Below, piece by piece: positions 8,932 through 18,566 of a DNA stretch of 64,000 nucleotides. The stretch is from CAYLRY01 sp964386535. GTDB lineage: Bacteria > Chloroflexota > Dehalococcoidia > Dehalococcoidales > UBA3254. A program made the position numbers and the translations under genes. The first letter of the stretch is position 1; each line of letters begins with the position of its first letter. Below the pieces are notes generated by a model. That model saw only the letters and a list, made by a program, of their open reading frames with translations. It did not search any database and was not told where the DNA came from. The stretch spans positions 34,845 to 98,844 of the forward strand of contig CAYLRY010000004.1 in NCBI GenBank assembly GCA_964386535.1. Direction: 5' to 3'.

Positions 8932-10698
8932 TTATTGTCCTGACTTTGTCAATGTGGCTCCTTTAATCAGCTTTGTCCTGTGGGCTGTACGGTAATATGA
9001 CATACCGAAAGAATAACCCGGTATGCTGCCGGACACGATGATATGAATGTCTTCCGGGTTTACGACAGGAACCTTTCCTCCTGGTTTAAGAGATTCTTTA
9101 ATTACCGGCAGTCGATTTTCAGGAATGGCATCATGTGGGAAAAAAATATCTAATTCGGGAGCTTTGGTATTGATTCTTTCCATTATCCCTTTTATTTCCT
9201 GTTCAGTTAGTTCTTCGTAAGGTACTTTAGTGCTCTCATATAAATAATCCCGCAGGCTTTGCTTTCTATCATAACCCAGGCGCTGTAACATGATAGCCAG
9301 TTCAGGATGAATGACAATAATATGTTTTCTAAGATGAGCGGCAGGGTTAGCCACGCCGACTTTGTATTGGGCAAACGTTCGCCGGTCACCGGCAACGTCT
9401 TTTACGATGTTGCTCAGGACCGCTTTTACATCCCATGGTTCAACCACTCCTCCACCGTAAATCCTGATACCTGTACCACCCCCGCTGGCAACGGTGGACA
9501 CCGTAACACAACTGTCTTCCGGCTGGTATCCCAGACCTGCATTAAATGTTTCCCACGGACTTTGTTCCATGTTTTCGGCGAAAGTATAAAAGGTGTGAGA
9601 TGACGGGCGGCCAATCAGAGCCATATCTATTTCTCCCGGCCACAGGTAGCCTATATTTATCAGACTTAATCTGACAGCGCGACCGATGGTATTGTTTGCC
9701 TGCCAGCCGTGACCTAATAAACCTACTCCAGAATTCATATTGATTTCTCTGGCAATAGGCCCGCTTATCATTATCATAAGGGTGAAGGAGCCTTCTGAAC
9801 TCATCATGTGAGTAAAAGTACTATCTTCAATCAGGCATTCCATGGCAGATATGATCACGGGTAAATACTCAGGCTTCGCCCCTGCCATTACCGCATTAAT
9901 AGCTATCTTTTCAACAGTGGCGGCGCCATTTCGATAAGGCACCCGGCCTAATACTTCGGTGGGAGCACGCCTGGTACCTGTTAACATCCGCTTAACAGCC
10001 TCCTGGGTTGGAGGAATCAGGGGCAATCCATCGCCCCAGTGGTTGTCAAGATAAACCTGGTTAAATAAATCCAGGGCAGACTCAATGCTCTCCGCATTGA
10101 TTTCCACAGGCCCGGCCGGTTTATTCTGGATTCTCAGTACTGCGTTTTTCTCTTCTTTATCTAAAGGACGGACTAACGCATCAATGATCTGGTCAATAGA
10201 CGCTTTGGCAACAGGCCTGATTTTTTCTACACTCGACCGGTTCGGGTAATAATCAATCGAAGGAAGGCTGACTATACGTAATGCGGGCATGCCTGCATCT
10301 ATAGCCGACATTTTAGCCGTGTGAATAGCATTGTCACCTACCACGAAAACGCCGGGTTTGCCGAGTTTTTCCAGTGCTACTACCTGCCGGCACTGGATCC
10401 ACCCTCCCATCCCGTTATCGCCTACGCCGTAGATAAAAGTATCCATTTCCTTTTTCGCCTTCTCTGCCGCCTCAGCATCTCCCCAGACAAGCCGGAAAGT
10501 CGTCGCCGTTGGATATCTTTCTTTCAGCAGTTCTTCAATAGCGATACAGAAATTATCTCCGCCTTTCTTACCATCCCAAATTATGGCAATCTTCTTGCCG
10601 GCCAAATCATCCACGCGCGGGTTTATTTGCCCTGAAAGTGTAGGAACTTCAACAGTACCCTGAGGATTTAAGCACTGTAAAGATATTTTTTGATTCAT
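8932..10698 (-). CDS. UGSC-family protein fused to a GWxDGLP-motif domain (paralogue 2)
   Basis: A 588-residue paralogue of 4743-6518 on the opposite strand, with GAGGAG before its ATG. The N-terminal UGSC-like domain (LNPQGTVEVPT at 10-20, LAGKKIAIIWDGK at 32-44) carries GVGDNGMG at 91-98 where selenoprotein relatives have GVGDUGSC. No Cys or Sec remains in the motif, although Cys103 lies five residues further on. The second domain starts with WGDGLPLIPPTQEAVKRML and includes VEKIAINAVMAGAKPEYLPVI. The loss of redox residues suggests a non-redox function or a partner role for paralogue 1. Its orientation separates it from the plus-strand operon but it clearly belongs to the same cluster. Confidence 0.7.
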   Translation of the reverse strand: MNQKISLQCLNPQGTVEVPTLSGQINPRVDDLAGKKIAIIWDGKKGGDNFCIAIEELLKERYPTATTFRLVWGDAEAAEKAKKEMDTFIYGVGDNGMGGWIQCRQVVALEKLGKPGVFVVGDNAIHTAKMSAIDAGMPALRIVSLPSIDYYPNRSSVEKIRPVAKASIDQIIDALVRPLDKEEKNAVLRIQNKPAGPVEINAESIESALDLFNQVYLDNHWGDGLPLIPPTQEAVKRMLTGTRRAPTEVLGRVPYRNGAATVEKIAINAVMAGAKPEYLPVIISAMECLIEDSTFTHMMSSEGSFTLMIMISGPIAREINMNSGVGLLGHGWQANNTIGRAVRLSLINIGYLWPGEIDMALIGRPSSHTFYTFAENMEQSPWETFNAGLGYQPEDSCVTVSTVASGGGTGIRIYGGGVVEPWDVKAVLSNIVKDVAGDRRTFAQYKVGVANPAAHLRKHIIVIHPELAIMLQRLGYDRKQSLRDYLYESTKVPYEELTEQEIKGIMERINTKAPELDIFFPHDAIPENRLPVIKESLKPGGKVPVVNPEDIHIIVSGSIPGYSFGMSYYRTAHRTKLIKGATLTKSGQ

Positions 10699-10840
10699 TT
10701 TTTTAACTCTCCTCGCTTTAAATATTTAAATATATATTCAACGTCACAGGCCAGGAACCATGAAATTTCTTGCGGGTTTGTCGTTCAATTAATAAAATCC
10801 TTTATTAATAATTATCTCCAATATATAATATCGGAAATCT

Positions 10841-11290
10841 TTATTCTTTATATAACTCAATGTTTTTACCGAAGTCACTATAATAATCCGGCGTCAGGGC
10901 AATTGGATGAAAGAGTACCGGCTTGGCAATACGTTTAAAGGTCAATGGAGTGTGAACCAGACCAGCCGGGATATAGACTACGGTTGCCTTTTCAATCAGA
11001 CAAACTTCACCTTCTTTCCCCATAGATAATTCGATTGTAGCATCAAAGTCAAATATGTCCTCCAGGTTTCCGCCTAAAAAGCAAAGGAATTCATCGAATT
11101 TATGGGAATGCGGTATCCGGTCGAACAGCATGGGCTTTTTAATATATCTCCATGCCATGGAAAAAGCGGCCTGTGAGCCGAAATGAAGCCGGCTGTCTAC
11201 ATAAGCACTCGGATTGGACATTTCAATTTTGGGTTTATTTCTTAAGGCTGGTTCAGTTAAAAAATATCTGGCGTACTTGCTCTCCTGCAT
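10841..11290 (-). CDS. small cupin-fold protein (paralogue 1 of 3)
   Basis: A 149-residue protein. The start chosen is the ATG at 11290 because AAGGAG lies 7 bases upstream; an earlier ATG at 11335 has no such site. The cupin motif IPHSHKFDEFLCFLGG is followed by a second conserved part, VYIPAGLVHTPLTF, containing the usual late His. Cupins of this kind bind a metal through two His, a Glu and a late His. Two relatives lie at 18567-19001 and 19113-19535. It may be co-transcribed with the UGSC gene downstream on the minus strand. Substrate unknown; it could be a dioxygenase, isomerase or binding protein. Confidence 0.72.
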   Translation of the reverse strand: MQESKYARYFLTEPALRNKPKIEMSNPSAYVDSRLHFGSQAAFSMAWRYIKKPMLFDRIPHSHKFDEFLCFLGGNLEDIFDFDATIELSMGKEGEVCLIEKATVVYIPAGLVHTPLTFKRIAKPVLFHPIALTPDYYSDFGKNIELYKE

Positions 11291-11454
11291 TTCTAACTCC
11301 TTAAAAATAAAATTTACAGGGCTTAGCAGTGTCACCCAGGCGAAAATAGAAGACGCTGTTAATTCGGACTAAAGAAAAAAGCAGATAGAAATTAGAGTCC
11401 CAGTGCGGGAAAATAATATTGTTGCAGAGCTGTCAACAATTACCCCGGTTGGTT

Positions 11455-14121
11455 CTAATCCTTTTTCTTTTCCACTCGCACCGCACAGTACTTCAGTTCC
11501 GGAGTCCCCGCCAGGGGGTCCAGGGCGTCATTCGTAAGAGCGTTAGTGGGGCTTTCCCCGAAATGGAAAGTCATAGCCACCAGGCCCGGGGGTGAGACCT
11601 CTGTGACCCGGGCTTTAGCCGTTACTTCACCTCGTCGTGAAGTAACCCTGACCATATCTCCTTCAGAAATACCCAGTTTCAGGGCGTCCTGCGGGTTGAT
11701 CTCCACCAGTTCTTCTTTGCGTAGGAAGTTCAGTCCGGCTACCCGGCGGGTCATGGTGCCCGTATGATAGTGGAAGATGCTGCGCTCAGTGGTAAGCACC
11801 AGGGGATACTCTTCATCCGGCAACTCAGACGGAGGCCGGTAGCTTAATGGCATAAAATGCCCTCTACCGCGGGTAAAAGTCAGGGTATGCAAAATAGGGG
11901 ATCCGGGATGTTCAGGGGTTGGACAGGGCCACTGGAGGCCGCCCTTTTCCAGCCGCTCATAAGTAATACCAGCCATGCTGGGCGTCAGGCTTCTCATCTC
12001 CTCCCAGATCTGGGAAGGATGAGTATATTCAAACCCCGGCTGTCCCATTTTACGGGCCAGCAGGCAGGTGATCTCCCAGTCCGGTTTGGCTTCTCCCGGA
12101 GGCTCCACTGCTTTGCGGATGCGCTGGACGCGTCGCTCAGTATTGGTAAAGGTGCCATCGTCTGCGGCAAAACCGGCTGCCGGCAGCACTACGTGCGCCA
12201 GTTTGGCGGTTTCACTGAGAAAAATTTCCTGCACTACCAGGAACTCCAGGTTTTTTAAAGCCTGTACCGTGTGATGCATATTGGGTTCGCTGAGCACAGG
12301 GTCTTCACCGATCAAATAAAGGGCCTTGATCTCTTTCTGAAAGGCTGCCTGATAAATATGCGTTAAAAACCTGCCCGGCGCTGGGTTCAATTTGCAGCTC
12401 CAGGCTTTTTCAAACTTGGCCCGGACCTCCGGATTGTCCACTGCCTGGTAGCCGGGGAAGGTACCCGGCAGAGCGCCCATATCACAGGCGCCCTGAACAT
12501 TGTTCTGGCCTCTCAATGGATTCACACCTGCGCCGGGTTTGCCCATATTGCCGGTCAACATGGCCAGGTTAGCCAGGGCCATCACTCCATCCGTACCGTG
12601 CGTATGTTCAGTAATTCCCAGCGTATATAGAATGGAAGACGGCTTGCTGGAAGCATAAAGGACGGCAGCTCTGATGATATCCGCCTGCGGTACGCCGGTG
12701 ACCTCTTCAACCTTATCCAGCGGAAATGCCGCCAGCGAGGATTTAAATTGCTCAAAATTCTCACATCTTTTGGCTATAAAATCCTCATCCTGTAGACCTT
12801 TCTCCAGGATCACCCGCATGATTCCCATCAATAAAGGTACATCGGTCCCCGGACGAAGGCGCAGCCAGAGATCTGCGTACATGCTCAGGGCTATCTCACG
12901 GGGGTTTATTACAATCAGCCGGGCGCCTTTCTGCACCGCCTGTTTAACTTTAAATCCGATAACAGGATGAGCTGAGGTGGTATTGCTGCCGATGGAAATA
13001 ATACAGGCTGCCTCAGCAATATCACCGATGGAGTTGCTCATTGCCCCGCTGCCGAAGGAAGTGGTCAGACCGACCACAGAAGGAGCATGTCATATACGGG
13101 CACAGTTATCGATATGGTTGGTGCCCAGCACCGCACGTCCGAATTTCTGGGCTACATAAACATCCTCATTACTGGTGCGGGATGAAGGTATGACTGCCAG
13201 TTCATCCGGTGAATATTTTTTTAAATTAGCGGCAATCAGGTCCAGAGCTTCATCCCAGCCGGCTTTCTCCAGCCTTCCGTTTTTCCTGATTAAAGGAGTA
13301 GTCAGTCTCTCGGGAGAGTGGACTTGTTCGGCAATGCCGAAGCGACCCTTGACACACAGCCAGCCCTGGTTGACGCCTTCCGGATTACCCTGGACGGACA
13401 CGATTTTCCCTGCCCGTGTACCCAGAATCATACCGCAGCCTACTCCACAGTAGGTACAGGTGGTTTTCACCAGGTCCACGGGAGGCAGGTATGTTTTAAG
13501 GTACAGGGCTCCGGTAGGACAATGCGCCACGCATTCGCCGCAGGACTGGCAGGAAGACTCCATCAACAGGCGGTCTCCGGCAGTGGAAACTTTCGTGGCA
13601 TAACCTCGGTTGGCCATATCAATAGCGCTGATACAGGTTATTTCATTACAGGTACGGGTGCACCTGGCGCATAAAATGCATTTATTGCGGTCAAGGCTGA
13701 AAAAGGGATTGCTGTCATCCAGGGGATAATCGCGCACACTCCTGGGAAGGCGGATCTGCGTAAGGCCCAGGTAAGCAGCTACCTTCTGCAGCTCGCAGCG
13801 CCCGTTGGAAGAGCAGGTCAGGCAGTCCAGAGGATGTTCTGCGATCAGCAGTTCCACTGCCAGACGGCGGGCATCATCCACAGCCGGGGTTTCGGTGCGT
13901 ACCACCATACCATCCGCCGCCGGGGTAGTACAGGAGGTAGTCAGTCCGCGCATTCCTTCAATTTCCACCAGGCAAACACGGCAGCCGCCGTAGGGCTTAA
14001 GGTCCGGATGATAGCACAGGGACGGGATATAAACGCCGGCAGACTGCGCAGCTTCCAGCACGGTCAGCCCCTGGTCAACTTTTACTGAATGCCCATTAAT
14101 GGAAAGATTGATTTTAGCCAT
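11455..14121 (-). CDS. fdhA: formate dehydrogenase alpha subunit, selenocysteine at UGA 13090-13092
   Basis: Two abutting frames become one 888-residue protein when the in-frame TGA at 13092-13090 is read as selenocysteine (residue 344). The context CARI-U-HAPSVVGL matches the FdhA active site, where Sec or Cys ligates Mo or W. Domains in order: a 2Fe-2S ferredoxin-like domain (Cys36, 47, 50, 64), the His96/Cys100/103/109 cluster site, two 4Fe-4S sets (Cys148/151/154/158 and 191/194/197/201), the catalytic 4Fe-4S site (Cys222/225/229/256), the molybdopterin domain, and a C-terminal dinucleotide-binding domain (LVLTTERSIFHYHTGTMTRR). This is the NuoG-like cytoplasmic FdhA type, oxidising formate or reducing CO2. 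A SECIS-like hairpin follows the UGA. An annotation that ignores Sec would split it into two genes. Confidence 0.92.
13061..13077 (-). promoter_or_regulatory. SECIS-like hairpin for FdhA selenocysteine
   Basis: Twelve bases after the UGA, the mRNA contains GTGGTC-GGTCT-GACCAC, a perfect 6-bp stem with a GGUCU loop. From memory, the same loop caps the E. coli fdhF SECIS element recognised by SelB, and the position immediately 3' of the UGA is right for bacterial SECIS. The lower stem is not obvious. Confidence 0.75.
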
Positions 14122-14256
14122 GTTTAACCCTGTCCTGTATTACTCTTTGATTATTAAGCTGTGCGATAAAGACTTGAGATTTATTTTTGTTTAATGCCCG
14201 GTTCTCGCAGAATAAAATGTTATATCTAAATAATACCATTTTACCCTGAATTATGC

Positions 14257-15363
14257 CTACTTAAGATCATAAGCGCCCCAGACAGGCACCTTGCGGGCAG
14301 CAGCGCCCGGCTCGGAAACTGAGGTGGAGCGACCTTTAATGTATTCAGGCGGCCTGACGATTTCATAATGTATAGCGTTGTGTTTGCAGCCGATGATGCA
14401 CAGACCGCATCCCTTGCACTTTTCTTTATCAATGTAAGCCTTCAACTTTTTTGATCCGCTGGTCTGCTTCATATCCACAGCTTCAAACGGGCATTTCTCC
14501 ATGCAGTCCTGACAGCCTTTGCATTTATCTTCATTAACCACTGCCAGGAAGCGGTTGGGCGTCATCAGATCATATCTCCTGGAGCGGGTAATGGGGAAAA
14601 GGTTCTCACAGCAGCAGTTACAGCAATAGCAATCGCCCCAGTGGACTAACCCTGACTCCTCAGCTTCCCGGGCTGCATCCAGGGCTTCCGCCAGGGTAAC
14701 CTCTTTAAGCAGGCGGCCCGGCTGGTTGAGATAATACTCCCCTCTCGGCCGGTCAAAACAGGCAAAGCAGGTCATCATGGGATGCTGGCAGATACCCCAC
14801 ACTATGCGGCAGCCGCAGGGGGCCAGGATTCTCCTTTTGGCGTCTTTGATCCTCTGTTTGAAGTTCTCTTCAGGCAGTATGTCTTCCGGCCTGAGGTTAG
14901 GGCTGCGTTCCAGCGCTCCAATAGCCGGCCAGATCGGCAGGTTCCTTCCTGCGGTCTTAATCATCTGTTCAGTGTGTTCCAGGAACATGTAAGACCATTC
15001 GTTACGGAAAAAATCATTCCAGAGCTCTTTGACCTTTTTCGGAATGGCATTCGGGCCGCTGTGAGGGGCGGTATCGGCCACCGACTCATGGTGATATGCC
15101 AGCAGAGTGGTATGAAAGGCATACTGGGTCAAACCGCGGGTCAGCGCTCCCTTGTCAATCAGGTCGTTCAGCATTCTGGAGACGTCTCGCTCAGGAATAT
15201 TCAGCCTGGCGGACAGCTCCTGGCAGGTAGCCGGCACAAAAAGCTCACGGCAGATGCGGGCTTCGTCCGGGGTAAATGAGGCATCAAGTATCTTTATGAA
15301 ACGTTCGGAGTTGGGAACGCCCAGCCTGGCTGCCAGATCGGCATACACATTCGCATCATTCAT
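14257..15363 (-). CDS. winged-helix plus 4Fe-4S ferredoxin-domain protein
   Basis: A 368-residue protein with AAGGAG before the ATG. Residues about 35-100 look like a winged-helix module (TCQELSARLNIPERDVSRMLNDL). The middle holds a Cys-rich region (PCGCRIVWGICQ, then CFACFD and CYCCNCCCENL). The C-terminus carries two classical 4Fe-4S motifs: CKGCQDCMEKCP near residue 285 and CKGCGLCIIGCK near 318. It ends 135 bases upstream of fdhA on the same strand and is likely co-expressed. A role in electron transfer to or from formate dehydrogenase is an inference. The helix-turn-helix part may only be structural, since similar 4Fe-4S proteins with this N-terminus are common in anaerobes. Confidence 0.7.
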   Translation of the reverse strand: MNDANVYADLAARLGVPNSERFIKILDASFTPDEARICRELFVPATCQELSARLNIPERDVSRMLNDLIDKGALTRGLTQYAFHTTLLAYHHESVADTAPHSGPNAIPKKVKELWNDFFRNEWSYMFLEHTEQMIKTAGRNLPIWPAIGALERSPNLRPEDILPEENFKQRIKDAKRRILAPCGCRIVWGICQHPMMTCFACFDRPRGEYYLNQPGRLLKEVTLAEALDAAREAEESGLVHWGDCYCCNCCCENLFPITRSRRYDLMTPNRFLAVVNEDKCKGCQDCMEKCPFEAVDMKQTSGSKKLKAYIDKEKCKGCGLCIIGCKHNAIHYEIVRPPEYIKGRSTSVSEPGAAARKVPVWGAYDLK

Positions 15364-15632
15364 GAATTTGCTCCTTATTTTTCAGCTTTCAGTAATCAGC
15401 GTTCAGACACTATTTTCCAGAATCAAGCCTTAAGGACTTTTTTCCACCACCCTGTGACTTAATGCTGATACCTGAAATAGAAGGTTTTTTGTAACACTAC
15501 AATAATCAGACAAATAAGTCAAAAAGCTGCCTGGCCAAACGGCCAGTGAGATTCTGTTCCTTTGACCATTGCTAAAAATTTGAGAAAAGAATAAGTTTAC
15601 AATAAATAGAAAAATAATCAGGAGGTTGAAAA

Positions 15633-15788
15633 ATGGCAAACAATAAAGGCGGCGCCGTAGCCGGTATTGGCGGCGCATTCTGGTTTGCGGGCTGGTTATT
15701 CAGCATTTCATATTGCGGCCTGGTCTGGTGGAAGATCATTCTGGGCATCGTAGTCTGGCCTTTCTTTATGGGGCAAACGCTCGGATAA
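15633..15788 (+). CDS. small membrane protein, 51 residues
   Basis: A short frame with a strong AGGAGG 7 bases before its ATG. The product starts MANNKGGAVAGIGGAF and has one or two hydrophobic stretches rich in Trp (FWFAGWLFSISYCGLVWWKI, then ILGIVVWPFFMG). The stop at 15786-15788 is two bases from the stop of the convergent MBL gene. Codon use is ordinary and the ribosome site is better than that of many larger neighbours, so I consider it real. No family was recognised. It is divergent from the ferredoxin/fdhA genes, but no functional link is shown. Confidence 0.6.
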   Translation: MANNKGGAVAGIGGAFWFAGWLFSISYCGLVWWKIILGIVVWPFFMGQTLG

Positions 15789-15790
15789 GA

Positions 15791-16639
15791 CTATTCTTCC
15801 CGCCAGTTCCAGTTCATGCCTCCTTTAAAGACCTGGGAATTCATTTCATTGCTGATAAAGAGGTTGGCATCCGGGAATTGTTTTACCATGGCATAATAAA
15901 AGCCTGCCACATCCTGAGTTTTAGCCAGGGTTTCCTCAGTCGCCAGGAGGTATTCCCTGGTAAAGGCGCAGGAACCGGTGTCAAAAGGCAGCCCTGGTTT
16001 CTGATGGCCGGGAATGATGATCTCCGCGCCCATTTTTTCCAGGCGGTTGATAGCCTGAATCCATTCCCGGCGCTCCCCGGCTGTGACCTCGCAGGTGAAA
16101 GGGTGGGCCTGGTTAAAAAGGACATCGCTGCCGTAGAGGGTACTGATGGAAGGGATCCAGACCACTGTATTGTATTTCAGATCACCCATTACCTGCGGCA
16201 TAATTTCAATACGCTGTCCTTCCAGCTCAAGGTAGCTCTCGGTCAGAGGATCGATCCTGACCTCTTTACGTGGGACATTGGTAGGTCCTATCACTGATTC
16301 CCAGTGGGCAATTTTACCAAAGAACTGCCTGTTAATGGTACGGGCCACTTCCGGCAGTGCGGTTACGCGGGCCTGAGGAAAAGCTTCAGCTATATGTCCC
16401 AGGCCGAAATAGTGGTCGGGATGAGCATGAGTTACATAAATGGTTTTCAGGCGTTTGCCGCTTTCCATTATCTCCGCAGCCACCCGGTAGGCGTTGGACA
16501 GCGTCCATTGAGTATCTATTAACACAGCCTCATTCTTTCCGGTCACCAATACAGAGGCAACTTCAAAACCTTTTTCATCGCTGAAATAGACCTGTGTGGA
16601 AAGTGCGCCGGGGCGCTGCGGGTTATACCTGATTTCCAT
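15791..16639 (-). CDS. MBL-fold metallo-hydrolase
   Basis: A 282-residue metallo-beta-lactamase-fold protein. The start at 16639 is chosen because GGAGG lies 8 bases before this ATG; a GTG further upstream would place that site inside the coding region. The zinc motif THAHPDH gives His71, His73, Asp75 and His76, and later ligands are suggested by GSDVLF and IIIPGHQKPG. These enzymes hydrolyse esters, thioesters or similar bonds. The SDR gene stops one base before this ATG, so the two form an operon and translation is probably coupled. The substrate is unknown; a thioester hydrolase would suit the CoA-based cluster. Confidence 0.82.
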   Translation of the reverse strand: MEIRYNPQRPGALSTQVYFSDEKGFEVASVLVTGKNEAVLIDTQWTLSNAYRVAAEIMESGKRLKTIYVTHAHPDHYFGLGHIAEAFPQARVTALPEVARTINRQFFGKIAHWESVIGPTNVPRKEVRIDPLTESYLELEGQRIEIMPQVMGDLKYNTVVWIPSISTLYGSDVLFNQAHPFTCEVTAGERREWIQAINRLEKMGAEIIIPGHQKPGLPFDTGSCAFTREYLLATEETLAKTQDVAGFYYAMVKQFPDANLFISNEMNSQVFKGGMNWNWREE

Positions 16640-16640
16640 C

Positions 16641-17465
16641 TTATTTACCTCCACCCCAGTTCAGTCCTGCGCTGCTCACTGCGGCGCCGTTAACATCCAC
16701 AACGGAGGCGCCTCCATCTATCACCATAACAGCCCCGGTAGTAAAGGCAGACTCGTCGCTGGCCAGGTAAGCGCAGATACCGGTCACTTCATCCGGAGAG
16801 GCAGCCCTGCGCAATGGTGAAAAGGAGGTCATTTTTAGCAAAGCGCCGCTGATGTCCGTTTTCAGAGCTTCCGCCAGGGGTGTCATGGAATGCTCCAGCA
16901 TGCTGGTCCTGATGGCGCCAGGACAGACCGCATTGCAGCGGATTTTAGCAGGTCCGTAATCCAGGGCCGCCTGCTGTGTCAGCATGATCAGCCCGGCCTT
17001 AGTAGAACAATAGGCCGGCATGGCGGGTATGCAACGGAGACCGGCCAGAGAGGCAATGTTGATGATGGAACCGCCGCCGTTTTTGATCAAAAAAGGTATA
17101 GCGGCTTTCATCATGAAAAAAGGCCCGGTCAGATTGATATCTACCACCTTTTTCCATATTTCCGGATCCATTTCCACAATAGTCCCCGGCGGATCGATCC
17201 CGGCATTATTGACCAGCACATCCAGCTTCCCCCCGAAATCTACAGCCTTCTTTACCATTTTCTGGGCGTCTTCCAATATGGCTACATCACCCGCACAGAC
17301 AGCAGCCGAGCCGGCCGGCAAAGATGCAGCTACCTGTTCCAGCAACTGAAGTCGCCGGCCTGTCAGACAAACCCTGGCGCCATCAGCCACGAACCTGGCG
17401 GCTATGGCTGCGCCGATGCCGGTGCCGCCTCCGGTAATAAGCGCTATTTTTCCTTTCAAGTCCAT
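16641..17465 (-). CDS. SDR-family oxidoreductase
   Basis: A 274-residue classical short-chain dehydrogenase/reductase. The ATG at 17465 has AAGGAG 8 bases upstream and gives the canonical N-terminus MDLKGKIALITGGGTGIG; a longer frame to 17540 has no support. The nucleotide-binding motif TGGGTGIG is at 11-18, NNAG at 86-89, and the catalytic residues are Ser139, Tyr152 and Lys156 (YCSTK). It ends with VMVIDGGASVVDVNG. The family oxidises alcohols or reduces ketones with NAD(P)H. It is first in an operon with the MBL hydrolase and may act on hydroxyacyl intermediates of the left-region pathway (inference). Confidence 0.9.
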   Translation of the reverse strand: MDLKGKIALITGGGTGIGAAIAARFVADGARVCLTGRRLQLLEQVAASLPAGSAAVCAGDVAILEDAQKMVKKAVDFGGKLDVLVNNAGIDPPGTIVEMDPEIWKKVVDINLTGPFFMMKAAIPFLIKNGGGSIINIASLAGLRCIPAMPAYCSTKAGLIMLTQQAALDYGPAKIRCNAVCPGAIRTSMLEHSMTPLAEALKTDISGALLKMTSFSPLRRAASPDEVTGICAYLASDESAFTTGAVMVIDGGASVVDVNGAAVSSAGLNWGGGK

Positions 17466-17618
17466 CTTAAAACTCCTTCCGGTAATCATTTCAGTGAAAG
17501 ACGAGAACCCATTATTATTAAAGCTAAGATCAAACCTCAAAAATCAAATACACTGAGAAAACTAAAGTTTTAACCTCTGTGTCTGCCCCGCATCCCTGTT
17601 CCGGTCAATATAATATGC

Positions 17619-18281
17619 CTAAATGATCTCTTTCAATATTGTAGTACATTCTTCTGAGAATGTTTTGATATATGACTCCATATCACTCAGATGCTGCTGT
17701 ATCAATTCTCGCTCTATACCGGCTGGCGCATATACAGTAAAAAATACATTTTGGGTTGACGCCTCTACACTGGTACGCAGATCAGGGCCCCTTAAAATAC
17801 TGGAGATTATTCCTGCGGTATCTGTCACCATGAAATCGCCGGGTATAGTAACCACGTTCTTTCCGTTTAAAGCCGTGTAGCTTTCTCCTGCGGCCGCCTT
17901 CAAGCTCAGGGGCATGCTGGTTTTATCCAGATCATGCACGGCGGTCAAAAGCATATTTTTCATCTCAGCCATAAACATCACATCAACCAGCGGGGAGGTT
18001 TCCGGCATGGACTTACCATGAATAATGGATTCCAGTTGCAGTTGCACATGATAGGTGTAGCCGTACTTTTTATAATATGCCACATAAACATCCAGCGGAT
18101 GTATTGTTTTCAGCTCCTTACGCTCAATATGGGCATATTTGTCTCTGAGAGCCTGGGTGAGATCACGTTTGATGGCTGCCAGCTTTTCGCCGGCGCCTCC
18201 ATTGTGTATGTTATGTATTACAAGGATGCCCATTGAGCATTTCACAGGGCTGGTTTCTAACCAGCTTTTTATCTCAAACAA
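17619..18281 (-). CDS. B3/B4 domain-containing protein
   Basis: A 220-residue protein starting at TTG (18281) behind AAGGAAGG. The core HPLDVYVAYYKKYGYTYHV, SPLVDVMFMAEMKNMLLTA, GDFMVTD and SSILRGPDLRTSV follows the B3/B4 domain, known from the editing region of phenylalanyl-tRNA synthetase beta chains and also found in stand-alone proteins. Stand-alone members are of unclear function; editing of mischarged tRNA or binding of an amino-acid-like ligand has been suggested. No gene partner is obvious. It is monocistronic and follows a 285-base gap with only a short GC-rich hairpin (18418-18438). Confidence 0.7.
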   Translation of the reverse strand: MFEIKSWLETSPVKCSMGILVIHNIHNGGAGEKLAAIKRDLTQALRDKYAHIERKELKTIHPLDVYVAYYKKYGYTYHVQLQLESIIHGKSMPETSPLVDVMFMAEMKNMLLTAVHDLDKTSMPLSLKAAAGESYTALNGKNVVTIPGDFMVTDTAGIISSILRGPDLRTSVEASTQNVFFTVYAPAGIERELIQQHLSDMESYIKTFSEECTTILKEII

Positions 18282-18566
18282 AGTTTCCTTCCTTATTTCA
18301 AAAATAATCCGTTTCTCGGAACCATCTTCTTGCCCGTACTTCCGGCGTTAAAAGATCCCGGGAGAGCGACCGCAATATCCGAACCGACGGAGCCAGTTCA
18401 GGCCCCCCTGCGCCTGAATGCCGGACCAGCTCCGGCATCTATTGATCGAATGCATAAACAGGGTTGACCAGCAGGGTCATCCTTCAAACACTGCTGAAAG
18501 TATAATAGATGACCTAAGGCACCTCCTTTATGTATTACGGTTTACGCCTGTGAGCATTTACATCAA

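Noticed and set aside
11857..12258. Plus-strand frames inside the formate dehydrogenase gene
   Set aside because: Antisense shadows in a coding region with no motif or start signal.
13090..13092. Stop codon splitting the formate dehydrogenase into two genes or a pseudogene
   Set aside because: The position is exactly the Sec/Cys active site of FdhA, the frame is unbroken, and a SECIS-like hairpin follows. Readthrough explains it better than inactivation.
18418..18438. ATGCCGGA/TCCGGCAT hairpin between the B3/B4 and cupin genes
   Set aside because: No T-run follows on either strand and the stem is short, so it is not a convincing terminator or operator.
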